This document shows, piece by piece, positions 8,357 to 18,254 of a DNA stretch of 64,000 bases. Both the position numbers and the translations under genes were made by a program. The stretch's first letter is position 1, and every line of letters starts with the position of its first letter. Where the stretch lies: NCBI GenBank assembly GCA_021776565.1, contig JAJFFQ010000034.1, positions 62,001-126,000 on the forward strand. The letters are read 5' to 3'. Source of the stretch: Robiginitomaculum sp. Lineage in GTDB: Bacteria; Pseudomonadota; Alphaproteobacteria; Caulobacterales; Maricaulaceae. A model generated the notes under the pieces. It searched no databases and was not told the origin of the DNA. It worked only from the letters and a program-made list of their open reading frames with translations.

Positions 8357-10606
8357 ATGGATACTAATTCTTCCCATCAAATAGTGAACTTACAACAAGA
8401 AAATGCTGACATTGGTGTGCTTGACCTCAGGCATTTGCTCACTGTTTTTCGCCGAAGATTTTCCATTTTCACAGCCGTTGCAGCGATCATTCTCGCGCTG
8501 GTCATTGTTGTAACATTTCAGCTTACACCACGCTTTAGCGCCAGTACTGAGCTTATCATTGATCCCAGACAAGAGCAGGTCATCGATCTTAACCAGGTGC
8601 TCTCTGGTCTAACGCCTGATACCGCCGTTGTTGAAAGCGAAGTGCAGATTATTAAATCTCGCTCGCTGGCTGGCAAAGTCATTGATGAGCTTGACCTGAC
8701 GCGCGACCCCGAATTTAACCCTGCTTTGGTTCAGCTCAAGGGTTTTTCCTTATGGAAGCAAAACACTAGCGCATGGGTGGGAAACCTTTTCAGTGCGCTA
8801 CTTCCAGATGACGGTAACAAGATATCATTGTCCGAAGAAGAGAGGCAATTAAAGGTCAAGAATAAAGCTGTTTCCATTCTTCTTGATCGTTTAAGTGTGC
8901 GTCGTTCGGGCTTGACTTATGTGATTGCCTTGAAATTTGAAAGTGAAGTTCCTGGAAAAGCCGCCAGGATCGCCAATACAATTGCTGACAAATATCTGGT
9001 CGATCAGCTTGAAGCCAAGTTTGATGCTACCAAGCGTGCTAATGAATGGCTGGAAGAACGTTTAGGTACTTTGCGCACTGAAGTACAAGGTGCAGAACGC
9101 GCCGTGGAAATATATCGTGCGCAAGAGGGGTTGCTTAATGCAGAAGGTTCGTCTTTGGCAGAACAGCAGATTGCAGAATTAACAGGGTCTGCAATTATAC
9201 TAAGAGCCGAACTTGCTGAAAAACAAGCGCGTCTTAATACAGTAGACCAGCAGATAAAATCCGGGCGGGGCGAAGATGTTTCGGCGGTTCTGGATTCTTC
9301 TGTTATGGCAGAGTTAAGGCGGCAACAGTCAGAAGTTACACGTAGACAGGGCGAACTTCAAAGCCGTTATGGTGCCAGGCACCCTGAGATATTGAAAGTC
9401 AAAAATGAACTTTCCGATATAGAAAATCAAATAAAGCAACAAATCAACAGGATCGTTTCAAGCCTTAGAGGAGAAGTATCTGTAGCCCGACAACGTGTTT
9501 CATCCCTTGAGCGAGATATTGCCAAATTAACCACAAAGCTGACCTCTAATAATTCAGCACTTGTGCGATTACGCGAGCTGGAGCGTGATGCCACAGCCAG
9601 TAGAACCTTATATGAGTCTTTTCTGGATCGGTTCAAACAAACCAGTCAACAGCAATCTCTGCTTGAGGCGGATGCGCGAATAATTTCGCGTGCCACAGCA
9701 CCAATTCGCCCAAGTTTTCCCAATAAACCCCTTATGTTATTATTGGGGTTTGTATTGGCTTTAGGTGCGGGTGGGGCAACGGTCTTTATTGCTGAGTCTC
9801 TTGATCGCGGATTGCACACATCTCATGATGTTGAATATGTGCTGGGCGTGCCCTGTCTTGCCTCTTTGCCAATTATCGACCGTAATAAAGGCCGTATAAG
9901 CCCGGCAGATTATGTAATTGATAAACCATTATCCAGTTTTTCAGAAGCATTACGCACAATGCGTGCGTCCTTGCTTTATGCTGATGATAATAAGGGCGGT
10001 TCAAAAATCATAGCCATTACCTCCGCTTTACCAGGCGAGGGTAAAACGTCTATGGCGCTGTCACTGGCCAGAGTTTCGGCCATGATGGGGGCAAAAACCC
10101 TGGTCATCGATGCCGATATTCGTCGCAGAATGTTGACCGAAACAGCGCAAGTGAAGCCAAAGGTAGGGCTTGTCGATCTTATTGAAGGCAAAGAAAGTTT
10201 TCAAAATGTAGCGATCGCTGACAAACAAAAAGGGCTGGATATATTACCTTTGGTTGACCGCAAGGAAAACCTGACCCTTGATCTCTTTGGTCGTCCGGCC
10301 ATGCGGGTGCTGCTTGAAGCTCTAAAAGAGCATTATGAGTTTATTGTTATTGATACGGCCCCAACCTTGCCGGTTGCAGAAACGCGGGTTCTGGCCACAT
10401 TGGTGGACTCGGTGGTGCTACTTGTGCGTTGGCGTAAAACCCCAAAAGAGATCGCACGATTAGCCCTGGAATCGCTAACACGAGTAAACGCACCTTTGGC
10501 TGGCGTTGCCTTGACACAGGTGGATCTGGCTGCACAACATAGTTATGGGTACGGTTATGGCTATGGCAGTTATTACAAAAACTACCATAAATACTACGTT
10601 GAGTAG
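8357..10606 (+). CDS. Wzc/ExoP-like polysaccharide co-polymerase and tyrosine autokinase
   Basis: A 749-residue inner-membrane protein that sets polymer length and export. The Wzz domain starts near residue 20 with the first span at about 35-53. A long periplasmic coiled-coil region with the GNVR-type segment RYGARHPEI (about 332) leads to the second span near 450-475 after IRPSFPNKP. The cytoplasmic BY-kinase domain has Walker A in ALPGEGKTSMAL (about 558), Walker A' in LVIDADIRRRM (about 580) and Walker B in FIVIDTAPT (about 660). The C-terminal tail is a Tyr cluster (YGYGYGYGSYYKNYHKYYVE), the expected autophosphorylation site. A phosphatase is encoded 3 kb upstream, although of PPP type rather than the usual low-molecular-weight type. 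Confidence 0.93.
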   Translation: MDTNSSHQIVNLQQENADIGVLDLRHLLTVFRRRFSIFTAVAAIILALVIVVTFQLTPRFSASTELIIDPRQEQVIDLNQVLSGLTPDTAVVESEVQIIKSRSLAGKVIDELDLTRDPEFNPALVQLKGFSLWKQNTSAWVGNLFSALLPDDGNKISLSEEERQLKVKNKAVSILLDRLSVRRSGLTYVIALKFESEVPGKAARIANTIADKYLVDQLEAKFDATKRANEWLEERLGTLRTEVQGAERAVEIYRAQEGLLNAEGSSLAEQQIAELTGSAIILRAELAEKQARLNTVDQQIKSGRGEDVSAVLDSSVMAELRRQQSEVTRRQGELQSRYGARHPEILKVKNELSDIENQIKQQINRIVSSLRGEVSVARQRVSSLERDIAKLTTKLTSNNSALVRLRELERDATASRTLYESFLDRFKQTSQQQSLLEADARIISRATAPIRPSFPNKPLMLLLGFVLALGAGGATVFIAESLDRGLHTSHDVEYVLGVPCLASLPIIDRNKGRISPADYVIDKPLSSFSEALRTMRASLLYADDNKGGSKIIAITSALPGEGKTSMALSLARVSAMMGAKTLVIDADIRRRMLTETAQVKPKVGLVDLIEGKESFQNVAIADKQKGLDILPLVDRKENLTLDLFGRPAMRVLLEALKEHYEFIVIDTAPTLPVAETRVLATLVDSVVLLVRWRKTPKEIARLALESLTRVNAPLAGVALTQVDLAAQHSYGYGYGYGSYYKNYHKYYVE

Positions 10607-10680
10607 ACCGGGGTCAAACAAGGTAAAATATTCTAAAAACACCCGATAATTATCGAAAAATCGTATAATAATGCATATTA

Positions 10681-10710
10681 TTGATATAATAGTGCTTGCA
10701 TAATTAAAAT
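10681..10710 (+). promoter_or_regulatory. Candidate sigma-70 promoter of the ilv-leu operon
   Basis: TTGATA (10681-10686) and TAAAAT (10705-10710) are 18 bases apart in the AT-rich stretch before the ilv leader. Transcription would begin near 10717 and give a leader of about 260 bases up to the attenuator. Assigned by eye; other AT-rich hexamers nearby could serve. Confidence 0.35.
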
Positions 10711-10780
10711 ATGAAGTTATTAAGCATCCAACGCTCACCATTGTGCAGTGCTGTGGTGACACGGATTTTGGAGTCTGGTC

Positions 10781-10918
10781 GTGAATTTGCGCACAGAAAA
10801 TACTAACAGCAGGATGTTCGTTCTAGCCCGGGCGAATAATCTGCCAGGCTCTGTCTCTTTACTTCTAGTCAGTGTGATTATTGTGGTCGTCCTTACCGGG
10901 GCGGGGCAGTTCGGATAA
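10781..10918 (+). CDS. ilv-leu operon leader peptide
   Basis: A 45-residue leader from a GTG at 10781, with GGAG seven bases upstream, to TAA at 10916. The translation starts MNLRTENTNSRMFVLAR and contains the control run SLLLVSVIIVVVLTG: 4 Leu, 5 Val and 2 Ile within 14 codons, including rare-type TTA and CTA codons. A ribosome short of charged Leu, Val or Ile tRNA would stall here. The peptide is followed after 27 bases by a terminator and then by ilvD. Peptide length, codon content and position match the multivalent attenuators known for ilvGMEDA and ilvBN in enterobacteria. It has no protein function of its own. Confidence 0.85.
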   Translation: MNLRTENTNSRMFVLARANNLPGSVSLLLVSVIIVVVLTGAGQFG

Positions 10919-10975
10919 AGCAAAATTAAAATGCGTTTACCGAAGCCCTGCTCCCAAAAGGAAGCGGGGTTTTTT
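10841..10975 (+). promoter_or_regulatory. Transcription attenuator of the ilv-leu operon
   Basis: Four segments can pair alternatively. Segment 1 CTGCC (10841-10845) lies within the leader before the control codons. Segment 2 GGGGCAG (10903-10909) ends the leader peptide. Segment 3 CTGCTCCC is at 10948-10955. Segment 4 GGAAGCGGG (10960-10968) is followed by T6 (10970-10975). Segments 1:2 pair through GGCAG/CTGCC, 2:3 through GGGGCAG/CTGC(T)CCC as antiterminator, and 3:4 as terminator. A ribosome reaching the TAA at 10916 covers segment 2 and lets the terminator form. Stalling at the Leu/Val/Ile codons frees segment 2. The pairings were found by eye, not folded. Confidence 0.8.
10946..10975 (+). 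terminator. Rho-independent terminator arm of the ilv-leu attenuator
   Basis: The stem CCC(T)GCTCC / GG(A)AGCGGG with a short A-rich loop is followed by six T residues ending at 10975, 31 bases before the ilvD start. It lies between the leader peptide and the first structural gene, so it is a regulated rather than an end-of-operon terminator. Confidence 0.8.
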
Positions 10976-11006
10976 GTTGCGCCTATAACAAGGAACCAAG
11001 AACTAG

Positions 11007-12689
11007 ATGTCCCAAACCAGGTCAAAACGCAGTGATGCGATTGTCAAAGGCGCGGCCCATGCTCCGGCGCGGGCAATGTTGCGTGCCACAGGCTTTGAAA
11101 CCGCCGATTTTGATGCGCCCATCATTGGTCTGGTTAACACCTGGACGACGGTAACGCCATGCAACATGCATCTGGACAAGCTGGCCGAACCGGTACGCGC
11201 GGGAATACAAGACGCCGGGGCGAGGCCAGTGGATTTCAATACTATTGTGGTTTCCGATGGCGTGACCATGGGGGCCGAGGGTATGCGTGCCTCACTTATC
11301 TCCCGTGAGGTTATTGCTGACTCTATCGAATTGGCTGTGCGTGGTCACAGTCTGGATGGTGCCATTATTCTGGTTGGTTGTGACAAGACCATTCCGGCCG
11401 CTGCCATGGCGCTGGCGCGCATGAACATACCCGGGATGGTTTTTTATGGCGGATCAATCATGCCGGGGGAGCGTGATGGGAAGCCCTTATCCATTCAGGA
11501 CGTGTTTGAGGCCGTAGGTGCCGAGGCCAGCGGCGCCATGTCCGAAGAGGAACTGGGCGAAATTGAACGTAAAGCCTGCCCGGGTGCCGGGGCATGTGGG
11601 GGGCAGTTTACGGCCAATACCATGGCTATGGCGATGAGCATGTTGGGGTTATCGCCCATGGGAGCCAATGACATTCCGGCAATCCACCCGGATAAAGGTA
11701 AGGCTGCACGTGCTTGTGGCCGCCGTGTAGTGGAACTGGCCAGAGAGGATGTATGCGCCCGCCAGTTTATCAATATGCAATCACTGGAAAATGCAGCTTT
11801 GGCGGCGTCTGCCTCTGGTGGGTCAACTAACGCTATTTTGCATTTGCTGGCGATTGCCCATGAGGCGGGTATTGCGTTTGACCTGGAAGACTTTCACAAG
11901 GCAGCCACACGCGCCCCGGTGATTGCTGACCTGAAACCAAGCGGGCAATATCTGGCAAACGATCTCTTTTTGGCGGGGGGGACACGCCTTTTGGCAGCGC
12001 GTTTGCGCGATGCCAATTTACTGGGCAACACACCAACGGTTAGTGGCAATTCTTTATTTGAAGAACTGGACGCGCTTGCTGAAACGCCGGGGCAGAAAAT
12101 AATTGTCCCGGTTAGTGCGCCGCTAAAAAAAAGCGGTGGCTATCGCATACTTTATGGTGACCTGGCTCCCGAAGGAGCCGTTCTGAAAGTTTCAGGCACG
12201 GCAGATAAAGTTTTTGAAGGCCCGGCCCTGGTTTTTGAAAGCGAAGAAGATTGTTTTGCCAACGTGAAAAAAGGCGGCGTTAAGGCCGGTGATGTCGTCA
12301 TCATACGCAATGAAGGTCCAAAAGGCGGCCCGGGTATGCGCGAAATGTTGGCCGTTACGGCTGCACTGGTCGGGCAGGGCATTGCCGATGATGTTGCCCT
12401 CATCACCGATGGGCGGTTTTCAGGGGCAAGCAAGGGCTTTGTTATTGGTCATTGCGCGCCGGAGGCGGCCAATGGCGGCCCCATCACTTTGATCCGTAAT
12501 GGTGATCGCATCCGCATAGATGCGCAAAAACGGCGTATTGATATTGATGCAGATATTAGCGCCCGGCGCGCCGCGTGGACGGCACCTAAACGCCGAAATT
12601 TCGGCGGTGTTTTCGATAAATACGCCCGCCTTGTTTCCTCGGCCTCAAAAGGGGCTGTTACCACAATTTTACAAACGGAGAATAACTAA
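11007..12689 (+). CDS. ilvD: Dihydroxy-acid dehydratase
   Basis: Converts 2,3-dihydroxy-isovalerate and 2,3-dihydroxy-3-methylvalerate to the 2-oxo acids of valine and isoleucine synthesis, using an iron-sulfur cluster. 560 residues, normal for IlvD. Cluster cysteines are seen in TPCNMHLD (Cys52), [10 protein letters not shown] (about Cys124) and [14 protein letters not shown] (about Cys197). Other family segments are [15 protein letters not shown] and [13 protein letters not shown]. It is the first structural gene after the attenuator, with AAGGAACC upstream of the ATG. Its stop TAA overlaps the ilvC ATG by one base, so the two are translationally coupled. Confidence 0.96.
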   Translation: MSQTRSKRSDAIVKGAAHAPARAMLRATGFETADFDAPIIGLVNTWTTVTPCNMHLDKLAEPVRAGIQDAGARPVDFNTIVVSDGVTMGAEGMRASLISREVIADSIELAVRGHSLDGAIILVGCDKTIPAAAMALARMNIPGMVFYGGSIMPGERDGKPLSIQDVFEAVGAEASGAMSEEELGEIERKACPGAGACGGQFTANTMAMAMSMLGLSPMGANDIPAIHPDKGKAARACGRRVVELAREDVCARQFINMQSLENAALAASASGGSTNAILHLLAIAHEAGIAFDLEDFHKAATRAPVIADLKPSGQYLANDLFLAGGTRLLAARLRDANLLGNTPTVSGNSLFEELDALAETPGQKIIVPVSAPLKKSGGYRILYGDLAPEGAVLKVSGTADKVFEGPALVFESEEDCFANVKKGGVKAGDVVIIRNEGPKGGPGMREMLAVTAALVGQGIADDVALITDGRFSGASKGFVIGHCAPEAANGGPITLIRNGDRIRIDAQKRRIDIDADISARRAAWTAPKRRNFGGVFDKYARLVSSASKGAVTTILQTENN

Positions 12690-13666
12690 TGAACGCTCGT
12701 GAAGCAAAAATAGCCATTATAGGGTATGGCAGTCAGGGCCGCGCCCATGCCTTAAACCTGCGTGATAGCGGTTTTGATATAGTTGTCGGTGTGCGCGACG
12801 GTGGCAAGGGAGAAGGCCGCGCCAATGCAGACGGACTGCGTACAGCCAGCCCCGCAGAGGCAGCGGCTGAAGCCAGCCTGATTGCCATGCTGACCCCGGA
12901 TCTCAGCCATGAAGAGATATTTCGTGACAGCATTGCCCCTAATTTATCCGCAAACGACGCGTTGTTATTCGCTCATGGATTTACCATCCATTATGATCGC
13001 GTAATGCCCCCGCGCGGGATTGACGTCATCCTTGTAGCCCCCAAGGGGCCGGGTGATCTGGTGCGCCGCGAATATGAGAGAGGGCGCGGAGTGCCTTGTC
13101 TTTATGCGGTGCATCAGGACGCAAGTGGTCGCGCCGGGGATCGTGCTCAAAGCTATGCGAAAGGTATAGGCGGCGTCGAAGGCGGTGCCATAGAAACCAG
13201 TTTTGCCGAGGAGACAGAAACAGATTTGTTCGGTGAACAGGCGGTTTTGTGTGGCGGTGCAACGGAGCTGGTGATTGCAGGCTTTGAAACTCTGGTTGAG
13301 GCTGGGTACCAGCCCGAAGTGGCCTATTTTGAATGTATGCACGAGCTGAAATTGATTGTGGATCTGCTCTATGAGGGCGGTCTTGCCAAAATGCATGAAT
13401 TTATTTCCGAGACCGCTATTTATGGCGATTTGGTCTCCGGCCCGCGTATTATTAACGGCGAAACCCGTGCCCGCATGCGCGAAGTATTGACTGACATTCA
13501 AAATGGTAATTTTGCCCGAGACTGGATCAAGGAAAACCAGAACGGCCAGCCGCAATATAAGGCGCTTTTGGAAAAAGACCTGAACCAGCCAATTGAAAAA
13601 GTTGGTGCTCGTTTGCGCGCAAATATGGCTTGGTTAAGTCCAGCTGCCAAAACAGCAGCCGAGTAA
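12689..13666 (+). CDS. ilvC: Ketol-acid reductoisomerase (class I, short N terminus)
   Basis: Isomerises and reduces acetolactate or acetohydroxybutyrate to the dihydroxy acids, using Mg2+ and a nicotinamide cofactor. At 325 residues it is a little shorter than usual (about 335-340). The protein starts almost at the Rossmann strand [18 protein letters not shown], and the usual dozen leading residues are missing. Catalytic regions are intact: [34 protein letters not shown] (metal Asp and Glu), [16 protein letters not shown] and ISETAIYGD. The cofactor loop reads [11 protein letters not shown] and lacks the serines that commonly bind the NADPH 2'-phosphate. It overlaps ilvD by one base and lies 24 bp before ilvB. 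Confidence 0.95.
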   Translation: MNAREAKIAIIGYGSQGRAHALNLRDSGFDIVVGVRDGGKGEGRANADGLRTASPAEAAAEASLIAMLTPDLSHEEIFRDSIAPNLSANDALLFAHGFTIHYDRVMPPRGIDVILVAPKGPGDLVRREYERGRGVPCLYAVHQDASGRAGDRAQSYAKGIGGVEGGAIETSFAEETETDLFGEQAVLCGGATELVIAGFETLVEAGYQPEVAYFECMHELKLIVDLLYEGGLAKMHEFISETAIYGDLVSGPRIINGETRARMREVLTDIQNGNFARDWIKENQNGQPQYKALLEKDLNQPIEKVGARLRANMAWLSPAAKTAAE

Positions 13667-13690
13667 ATTCAAGTTCTGAAAGACAGTACA

Positions 13691-15394
13691 ATGAACGCGA
13701 TTCAAACCACAATAAACCCGGAATGCCCCCCTGTGTGTTCGCAAGCGCCAACCGGTGCGGAACTGGTCGTGGCAGCATTGCGGGATCAGGATGTGGACAC
13801 GGTATTTGGGTATCCGGGCGGGGCTATTATGCCGCTTTATGATGCCTTGCCTGGTTCTGGTTTGAAGCACATTCTGGTGCGCCATGAACAGGCGGCGGCT
13901 TTTGCCGCTGATGCTTATGCCCGGGTGACGGGTAAGGCCGGGGTTTGCCTTGCAACATCTGGCCCGGGGGCAACAAATCTGCTTACCGGAATTGCCAATG
14001 CGTTTTTGGACTCGGTGCCCTTGATTGCCATTACCGGGCAAGTGCCAGCCAATGTAATGGGTACAGATGCTTTTCAGGAAATTGATATTTTTGGTATGTC
14101 CATGCCCGTGGTCAAACACAGCTTTTTGGTACGCCAGGCCGAAGATATTCCACAGATTATTGCCGAGGCTTTTGCCATTGCCACAACAGGGCGGCCTGGG
14201 CCAGTGTTAATCGATTTACCCAAGGATATTGCGCAAACCCGTGTTGAAAACCCAGTAACGGCAAAAATTGAAAAAAATGAGCGTCGAGCACCCGACCCGG
14301 TGGCAATTGTTGGTGCAGAGGCTTTGTTAAAACGTGCCAAGCGCCCTGTACTTTATATTGGTGGCGGGGTTGCCAAAGCAAAGGCGGTTCAGACCTTGCG
14401 GCGCTTTAACATGCTGGCGGGTATTCCTGCAGTTTCAACCCTGACCGGCCTTGGCGTACTGCCCACGGACAGTGCTGATTTTTATGGCATGTTGGGTATG
14501 CACGGCACCAAGGCTGCCAATATCCTGGTACAGGAATCTGATCTGTTACTGGTTTGCGGGGCACGCTTTGATGACCGCGCCACCGGCAAAGTGGACAGTT
14601 TTGCACCCGGTGCCAAGGTCATTCATCTGGATTGTGACCCGGCGGAAATTGGTAAAATACGCAACGCAGAGGCAGGGGTACAGGGCGATTTGAAAAGCGC
14701 ACTGGAAAGCCTGGCTGTTGGTATTCTGGATATATCGCCCTGGCGGGCACGGGCGCAAGAATTACGCAGCCTTCATGCGTTTAGTTATAACGCACCGGGT
14801 GCCGGTGTTTTTGCCCCCGCATTTTTGGAAGAACTTTCAAGGACTGCCGGGGATAGTTTTGTCGCCACCTGTGATGTGGGGCAGCACCAGATGTGGGTGG
14901 CCCAGCATTGCCATTTCACTCGCCCGGAAGCGCATTTGACCAGCGGCGGTCTTGGGGCCATGGGTTACGGCATTCCCGCTGGTATTGGTGCCAAACTGGC
15001 ACGCCCTGATGATTGTGTTGTCACCGTGACTGGCGATGGCTCCATCATGATGAATATTCAGGAACTGGCGACCATTCGCCGTTATGGCGTGGCTCTGAAA
15101 ATCGTACTTTTTGATAACTCAACATTAGGGCTTGTGCGCCAATGGCAAGAGCTTTTTTACGAGGGTAATTTCAGTGAGGTTGATCTTTATGACAACCCAG
15201 ATTTTGCCGAAGTCGCACGGTCTTTCGGGGTGGAAGCTTTTACTGTCACCCGCCGTGAACAAACCAGTTCTGCAATTAAACGCTTGTTGAACACACGCGG
15301 CCCGGTGCTGGCCCATATTCGTATCGATCCACGCGAAAATGTCTGGCCTTTGGTACCTCCTGGAAAATCCAACGCCGAAATGATGGAGCGATAA
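13691..15394 (+). CDS. ilvB: Acetolactate synthase large (catalytic) subunit
   Basis: A thiamine diphosphate and FAD enzyme that condenses two pyruvates, or pyruvate with 2-oxobutyrate, as the committed step to valine, leucine and isoleucine. 567 residues, normal length. Seen in order are [16 protein letters not shown], the catalytic Glu in [37 protein letters not shown], the FAD region around GLGVLPTD, and the ThDP-binding motif starting GDGSIMMN and ending about 30 residues later in [13 protein letters not shown]. The start at 13691 has only a weak GAAAG site. It ends two bases from the small subunit ATG. It could equally be called ilvG given the short partner subunit. Confidence 0.95.
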   Translation: MNAIQTTINPECPPVCSQAPTGAELVVAALRDQDVDTVFGYPGGAIMPLYDALPGSGLKHILVRHEQAAAFAADAYARVTGKAGVCLATSGPGATNLLTGIANAFLDSVPLIAITGQVPANVMGTDAFQEIDIFGMSMPVVKHSFLVRQAEDIPQIIAEAFAIATTGRPGPVLIDLPKDIAQTRVENPVTAKIEKNERRAPDPVAIVGAEALLKRAKRPVLYIGGGVAKAKAVQTLRRFNMLAGIPAVSTLTGLGVLPTDSADFYGMLGMHGTKAANILVQESDLLLVCGARFDDRATGKVDSFAPGAKVIHLDCDPAEIGKIRNAEAGVQGDLKSALESLAVGILDISPWRARAQELRSLHAFSYNAPGAGVFAPAFLEELSRTAGDSFVATCDVGQHQMWVAQHCHFTRPEAHLTSGGLGAMGYGIPAGIGAKLARPDDCVVTVTGDGSIMMNIQELATIRRYGVALKIVLFDNSTLGLVRQWQELFYEGNFSEVDLYDNPDFAEVARSFGVEAFTVTRREQTSSAIKRLLNTRGPVLAHIRIDPRENVWPLVPPGKSNAEMMER

Positions 15395-15395
15395 A

Positions 15396-15677
15396 ATGAC
15401 AACACAAACGTTACATATTGAATTTGAATCTGCCGAAGGCGCTTTGCTGCGACTGATTGGTCTGGTGGAGCGGCGTGGTTATGAGGTTTGCAGCATGAAC
15501 TTACCCACTCCGGCCACAGGCACAATGATTCTCGATCTGGGCATTATGGCCCGTGATGGTGATCGGGATATTGGGGTGCTCAGGCGCCAAATTCACCGCC
15601 TGACCGGTGTGCGCCGGGTTATGGGTGGCAAGAAGAGTGACAAAAAATCTATGGGAGATCATCATGGTGACGGGTAA
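15396..15677 (+). CDS. ilvM: Acetolactate synthase small (regulatory) subunit, short IlvM-like form
   Basis: A 93-residue protein with one ACT domain (about 1-75), starting MTTQTLHIEFESAEGALLRL and continuing GLVERRGYEVCSMNL. ACT subunits activate the catalytic subunit and often carry valine feedback. Its length fits E. coli IlvM (about 87) and not the 160-170 residue IlvH/IlvN type common in alphaproteobacteria, which has a second domain. It lies one base after ilvB and overlaps the leuA start by 14 bases. The symbol is by analogy; strong sequence similarity to IlvM itself was not tested. Confidence 0.8.
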   Translation: MTTQTLHIEFESAEGALLRLIGLVERRGYEVCSMNLPTPATGTMILDLGIMARDGDRDIGVLRRQIHRLTGVRRVMGGKKSDKKSMGDHHGDG

Positions 15678-17271
15678 AGCAAAAGGAGAAAAAGCTACTG
15701 AAATAATGTTTTTTGATACAACTTTGCGCGATGGTGAGCAGGCACCGGGTTTTTCCATGTCCGTCGAAGAAAAATTGATGATGGCGGGGGCTTTGTGTGA
15801 TCTGGGCGTTGATGTGATAGAGGCGGGTTTTGCCGCCGCATCCCCCGGCGATGCAGAGGCGGTGCGCCGCATTGCGCTTGAAACCGAAGGGCCAACAATC
15901 TGTAGCCTTTCACGGGCGAGTGAACATGACATCAAGATCGCCGCACAAGCCCTGAAACCAGCGGGCAAGAGCCGCATCCATATCTTTTTGGGAACCAGCC
16001 CTATTCACCGCAAGGCCAAGTTGAATATGGATACAGATGAGGTGTTGGCGGCGATAGAACATTCAGTATCTTTGGCAACAACCCTTTGTGATGAGGTTGA
16101 ATTTTCTGCTGAAGATGCGATCCGCACAGAGCGGGATTTTTTGGTTGAAGCCCTTGAATGTGCGGCCAGGGCTGGCGCGCGGGTGCTGAACGTCCCGGAT
16201 ACTGTGGGTTACACTACGCCGGATGAAATTTATGACTTGTTTAAGTTCCTGATTGCCAAGGTGAATAACGCAGACAATGCCATTTTCAGCACCCATTGTC
16301 ATGATGATCTGGGTATGGCAGTGGCCAATTCCCTTGCGGCAGTGCGTGCAGGTGCGCGCCAGGTTGAAGGGGCCATTAACGGCATTGGCGAGCGAGCGGG
16401 TAATTGTGCGCTGGAAGAAATGATAATGATCTTTGCCACGCGCAAGGATGTTTTTAATGCGCAGATCAATGTGGACACCAGCAAAATTTACCCGGCCAGT
16501 CGTATGTTGGCTAAAATGACGGGAAATCCGGTGCCACGTAACAAGGCCATAGTTGGCCGCAACGCCTTTGCCCATGAGGCAGGTATCCACCAGCATGGTG
16601 TGCTCAATGACCGGCGTACTTATGAGATTATGCGCCCTGAGGACATTGGTCTATCCGGTAATGCCCTGATTTTAGGCAAGCACAGCGGCAAGCATGCCCT
16701 GGCCGCACGGGCAAAAGAACTGGGCTTTGAAATTGATGACGATCGCCTGGCCGCCGTTTTTGTATCATTCAAGGTATTGGCTGATGAATTTGGCGAGATT
16801 GCCGATGCACAGCTCATCGACCTGATCTCTGGCGTCACAGGAACAGCCAGTGCCGTTTGGTCATTGAAACGTGTGGAAATGCGCGCCGCCTATGGGGCGC
16901 AGGTGGAGCCGTTTGCCCGTGTGGAACTGGAGCATCCTGAACGAGGTGCCGTTACCGATATTGCCACGGGTGAGGGGCCGATCCATGCGGCGTTTAATGC
17001 CGTGCAGCACATTACAGGCTTCACAGCGAGCGTAGAAGAACTTGAGATAAATCATGTGGGTGCCAAGGGTCGAACTGATTGTATCGCTGATATTGTGCTG
17101 CGTATTGATGGCCAACTCTTTGTTGGCCGTTCACGCACTCGCGATGTGATCCCGGCGGGGGTGGAGGCTTATGTAGATGCCATAAACCGTGCCGCCGCCA
17201 GCTTGAACCGCGACGCTTTTGGGCAGGAAAAACCTGCCACTGACCCCGGTAAAACCAAGGATGCGGCTTAA
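15664..17271 (+). CDS. leuA: 2-isopropylmalate synthase
   Basis: Condenses acetyl-CoA with 2-oxoisovalerate, the first committed step to leucine. The ATG at 15664 has GGGAG just upstream and starts MVTGKAKGEKATEIMFFDTT, giving 535 residues. Extending the frame back to 15607 would only run further into the small-subunit gene. The TIM-barrel catalytic domain (about 12-280) has FFDTTLRDGEQAPGFSM and the metal motif HCHDDLGMAVANSL, then GARQVEGAINGIGERAGN. The C-terminal LeuA dimer regulatory domain (about 380-510) usually binds leucine. The start overlaps ilvM by 14 bases. Confidence 0.95.
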   Translation: MVTGKAKGEKATEIMFFDTTLRDGEQAPGFSMSVEEKLMMAGALCDLGVDVIEAGFAAASPGDAEAVRRIALETEGPTICSLSRASEHDIKIAAQALKPAGKSRIHIFLGTSPIHRKAKLNMDTDEVLAAIEHSVSLATTLCDEVEFSAEDAIRTERDFLVEALECAARAGARVLNVPDTVGYTTPDEIYDLFKFLIAKVNNADNAIFSTHCHDDLGMAVANSLAAVRAGARQVEGAINGIGERAGNCALEEMIMIFATRKDVFNAQINVDTSKIYPASRMLAKMTGNPVPRNKAIVGRNAFAHEAGIHQHGVLNDRRTYEIMRPEDIGLSGNALILGKHSGKHALAARAKELGFEIDDDRLAAVFVSFKVLADEFGEIADAQLIDLISGVTGTASAVWSLKRVEMRAAYGAQVEPFARVELEHPERGAVTDIATGEGPIHAAFNAVQHITGFTASVEELEINHVGAKGRTDCIADIVLRIDGQLFVGRSRTRDVIPAGVEAYVDAINRAAASLNRDAFGQEKPATDPGKTKDAA

Positions 17272-17294
17272 CCAAGAAGCCGAAGGAGAATGTA

Positions 17295-18254
17295 ATGAGT
17301 ATTTCAGAAGCAAAATACATATGGCGTGATGGCCAGATGCTGCCCTGGGCAGAGGCAACCACCCATGTTTTGAGCCACGGCCTGCACTATGGCACGTCCA
17401 TGTTTGAGGGTATTCGTGTTTATGACACACCAAATGGCCCATGCGGATTTCGTCTGACCGAGCATGTCGCCCGGCTGTTTGCTTCAGCGCGTATTTACGC
17501 CATGGAAATTCCCTTTGAGGAGGAGGAACTGGTTGAAGCCTGCCGCGAAACCGTGCGGGTTAATCAGTTAACCAGTGCTTATTTGCGCCCCATCGCCTAT
17601 CATGGTTATGGTGATATTGGTGTTGCACCGGGGCCGGATACACCGATCAATGTTGCCATTGCCGCCTTTCCCTGGGGTGCCTATCTGGGCGAGGCTGGTC
17701 GACAAAATGGCGTTGATGTTTGTGTGTCTTCCTGGCGGAGACCTGCACCAGGCACCATTCCCATGAGTGCCAAGGCTGCGGGTAATTATCTTTCTGGATT
17801 TCTTATTTCTAGAGAGGCAAAGCGCAATGGTTATGCCGAAGGAATCGCTCTGGATGTTGATGGGAGGCTTTCTGAAGGTGCGGGTGAAAATCTCTTTATT
17901 GTCAAGGGCGAAACCTTGCACACTCCGCCAGCCGCCTCGTCAATATTAAGTGGTATCACCCGCGATACAGTGATGAAACTGGCCGTTAAAATGGGGTTTA
18001 ATATCCGCGAAGAACCTCTGCCCCGGGAAATGCTCTATGTGGCGGATGAGTTATTTTTTACGGGTACGGCCGCTGAAATAACGCCAATTAGATCGGTGGA
18101 TGGCACCAAAACCCTGGCCCGAGGGTGCGGCCCGATAACCCGTGCCTTGCAAGACCAGTTTTTTGGCCTTTTCAATGGCAAGACACCCGACACAGAAGGC
18201 TGGCTGGAACCCATTGGCGTGTCCAGTACCCGGGAGGTATCCAATGTCGCCTAA
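17295..18254 (+). CDS. ilvE: Branched-chain amino acid aminotransferase
   Basis: A fold-type IV, PLP-dependent aminotransferase that makes valine, isoleucine and leucine from their oxo acids and glutamate. 319 residues. The PLP lysine lies in [15 protein letters not shown] (about residue 160). Other family stretches are [16 protein letters not shown] near the N terminus, [42 protein letters not shown] and [24 protein letters not shown] precedes the ATG, 23 bp after leuA. Its last 11 bases overlap the leuC start. Confidence 0.95.
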   Translation: MSISEAKYIWRDGQMLPWAEATTHVLSHGLHYGTSMFEGIRVYDTPNGPCGFRLTEHVARLFASARIYAMEIPFEEEELVEACRETVRVNQLTSAYLRPIAYHGYGDIGVAPGPDTPINVAIAAFPWGAYLGEAGRQNGVDVCVSSWRRPAPGTIPMSAKAAGNYLSGFLISREAKRNGYAEGIALDVDGRLSEGAGENLFIVKGETLHTPPAASSILSGITRDTVMKLAVKMGFNIREEPLPREMLYVADELFFTGTAAEITPIRSVDGTKTLARGCGPITRALQDQFFGLFNGKTPDTEGWLEPIGVSSTREVSNVA

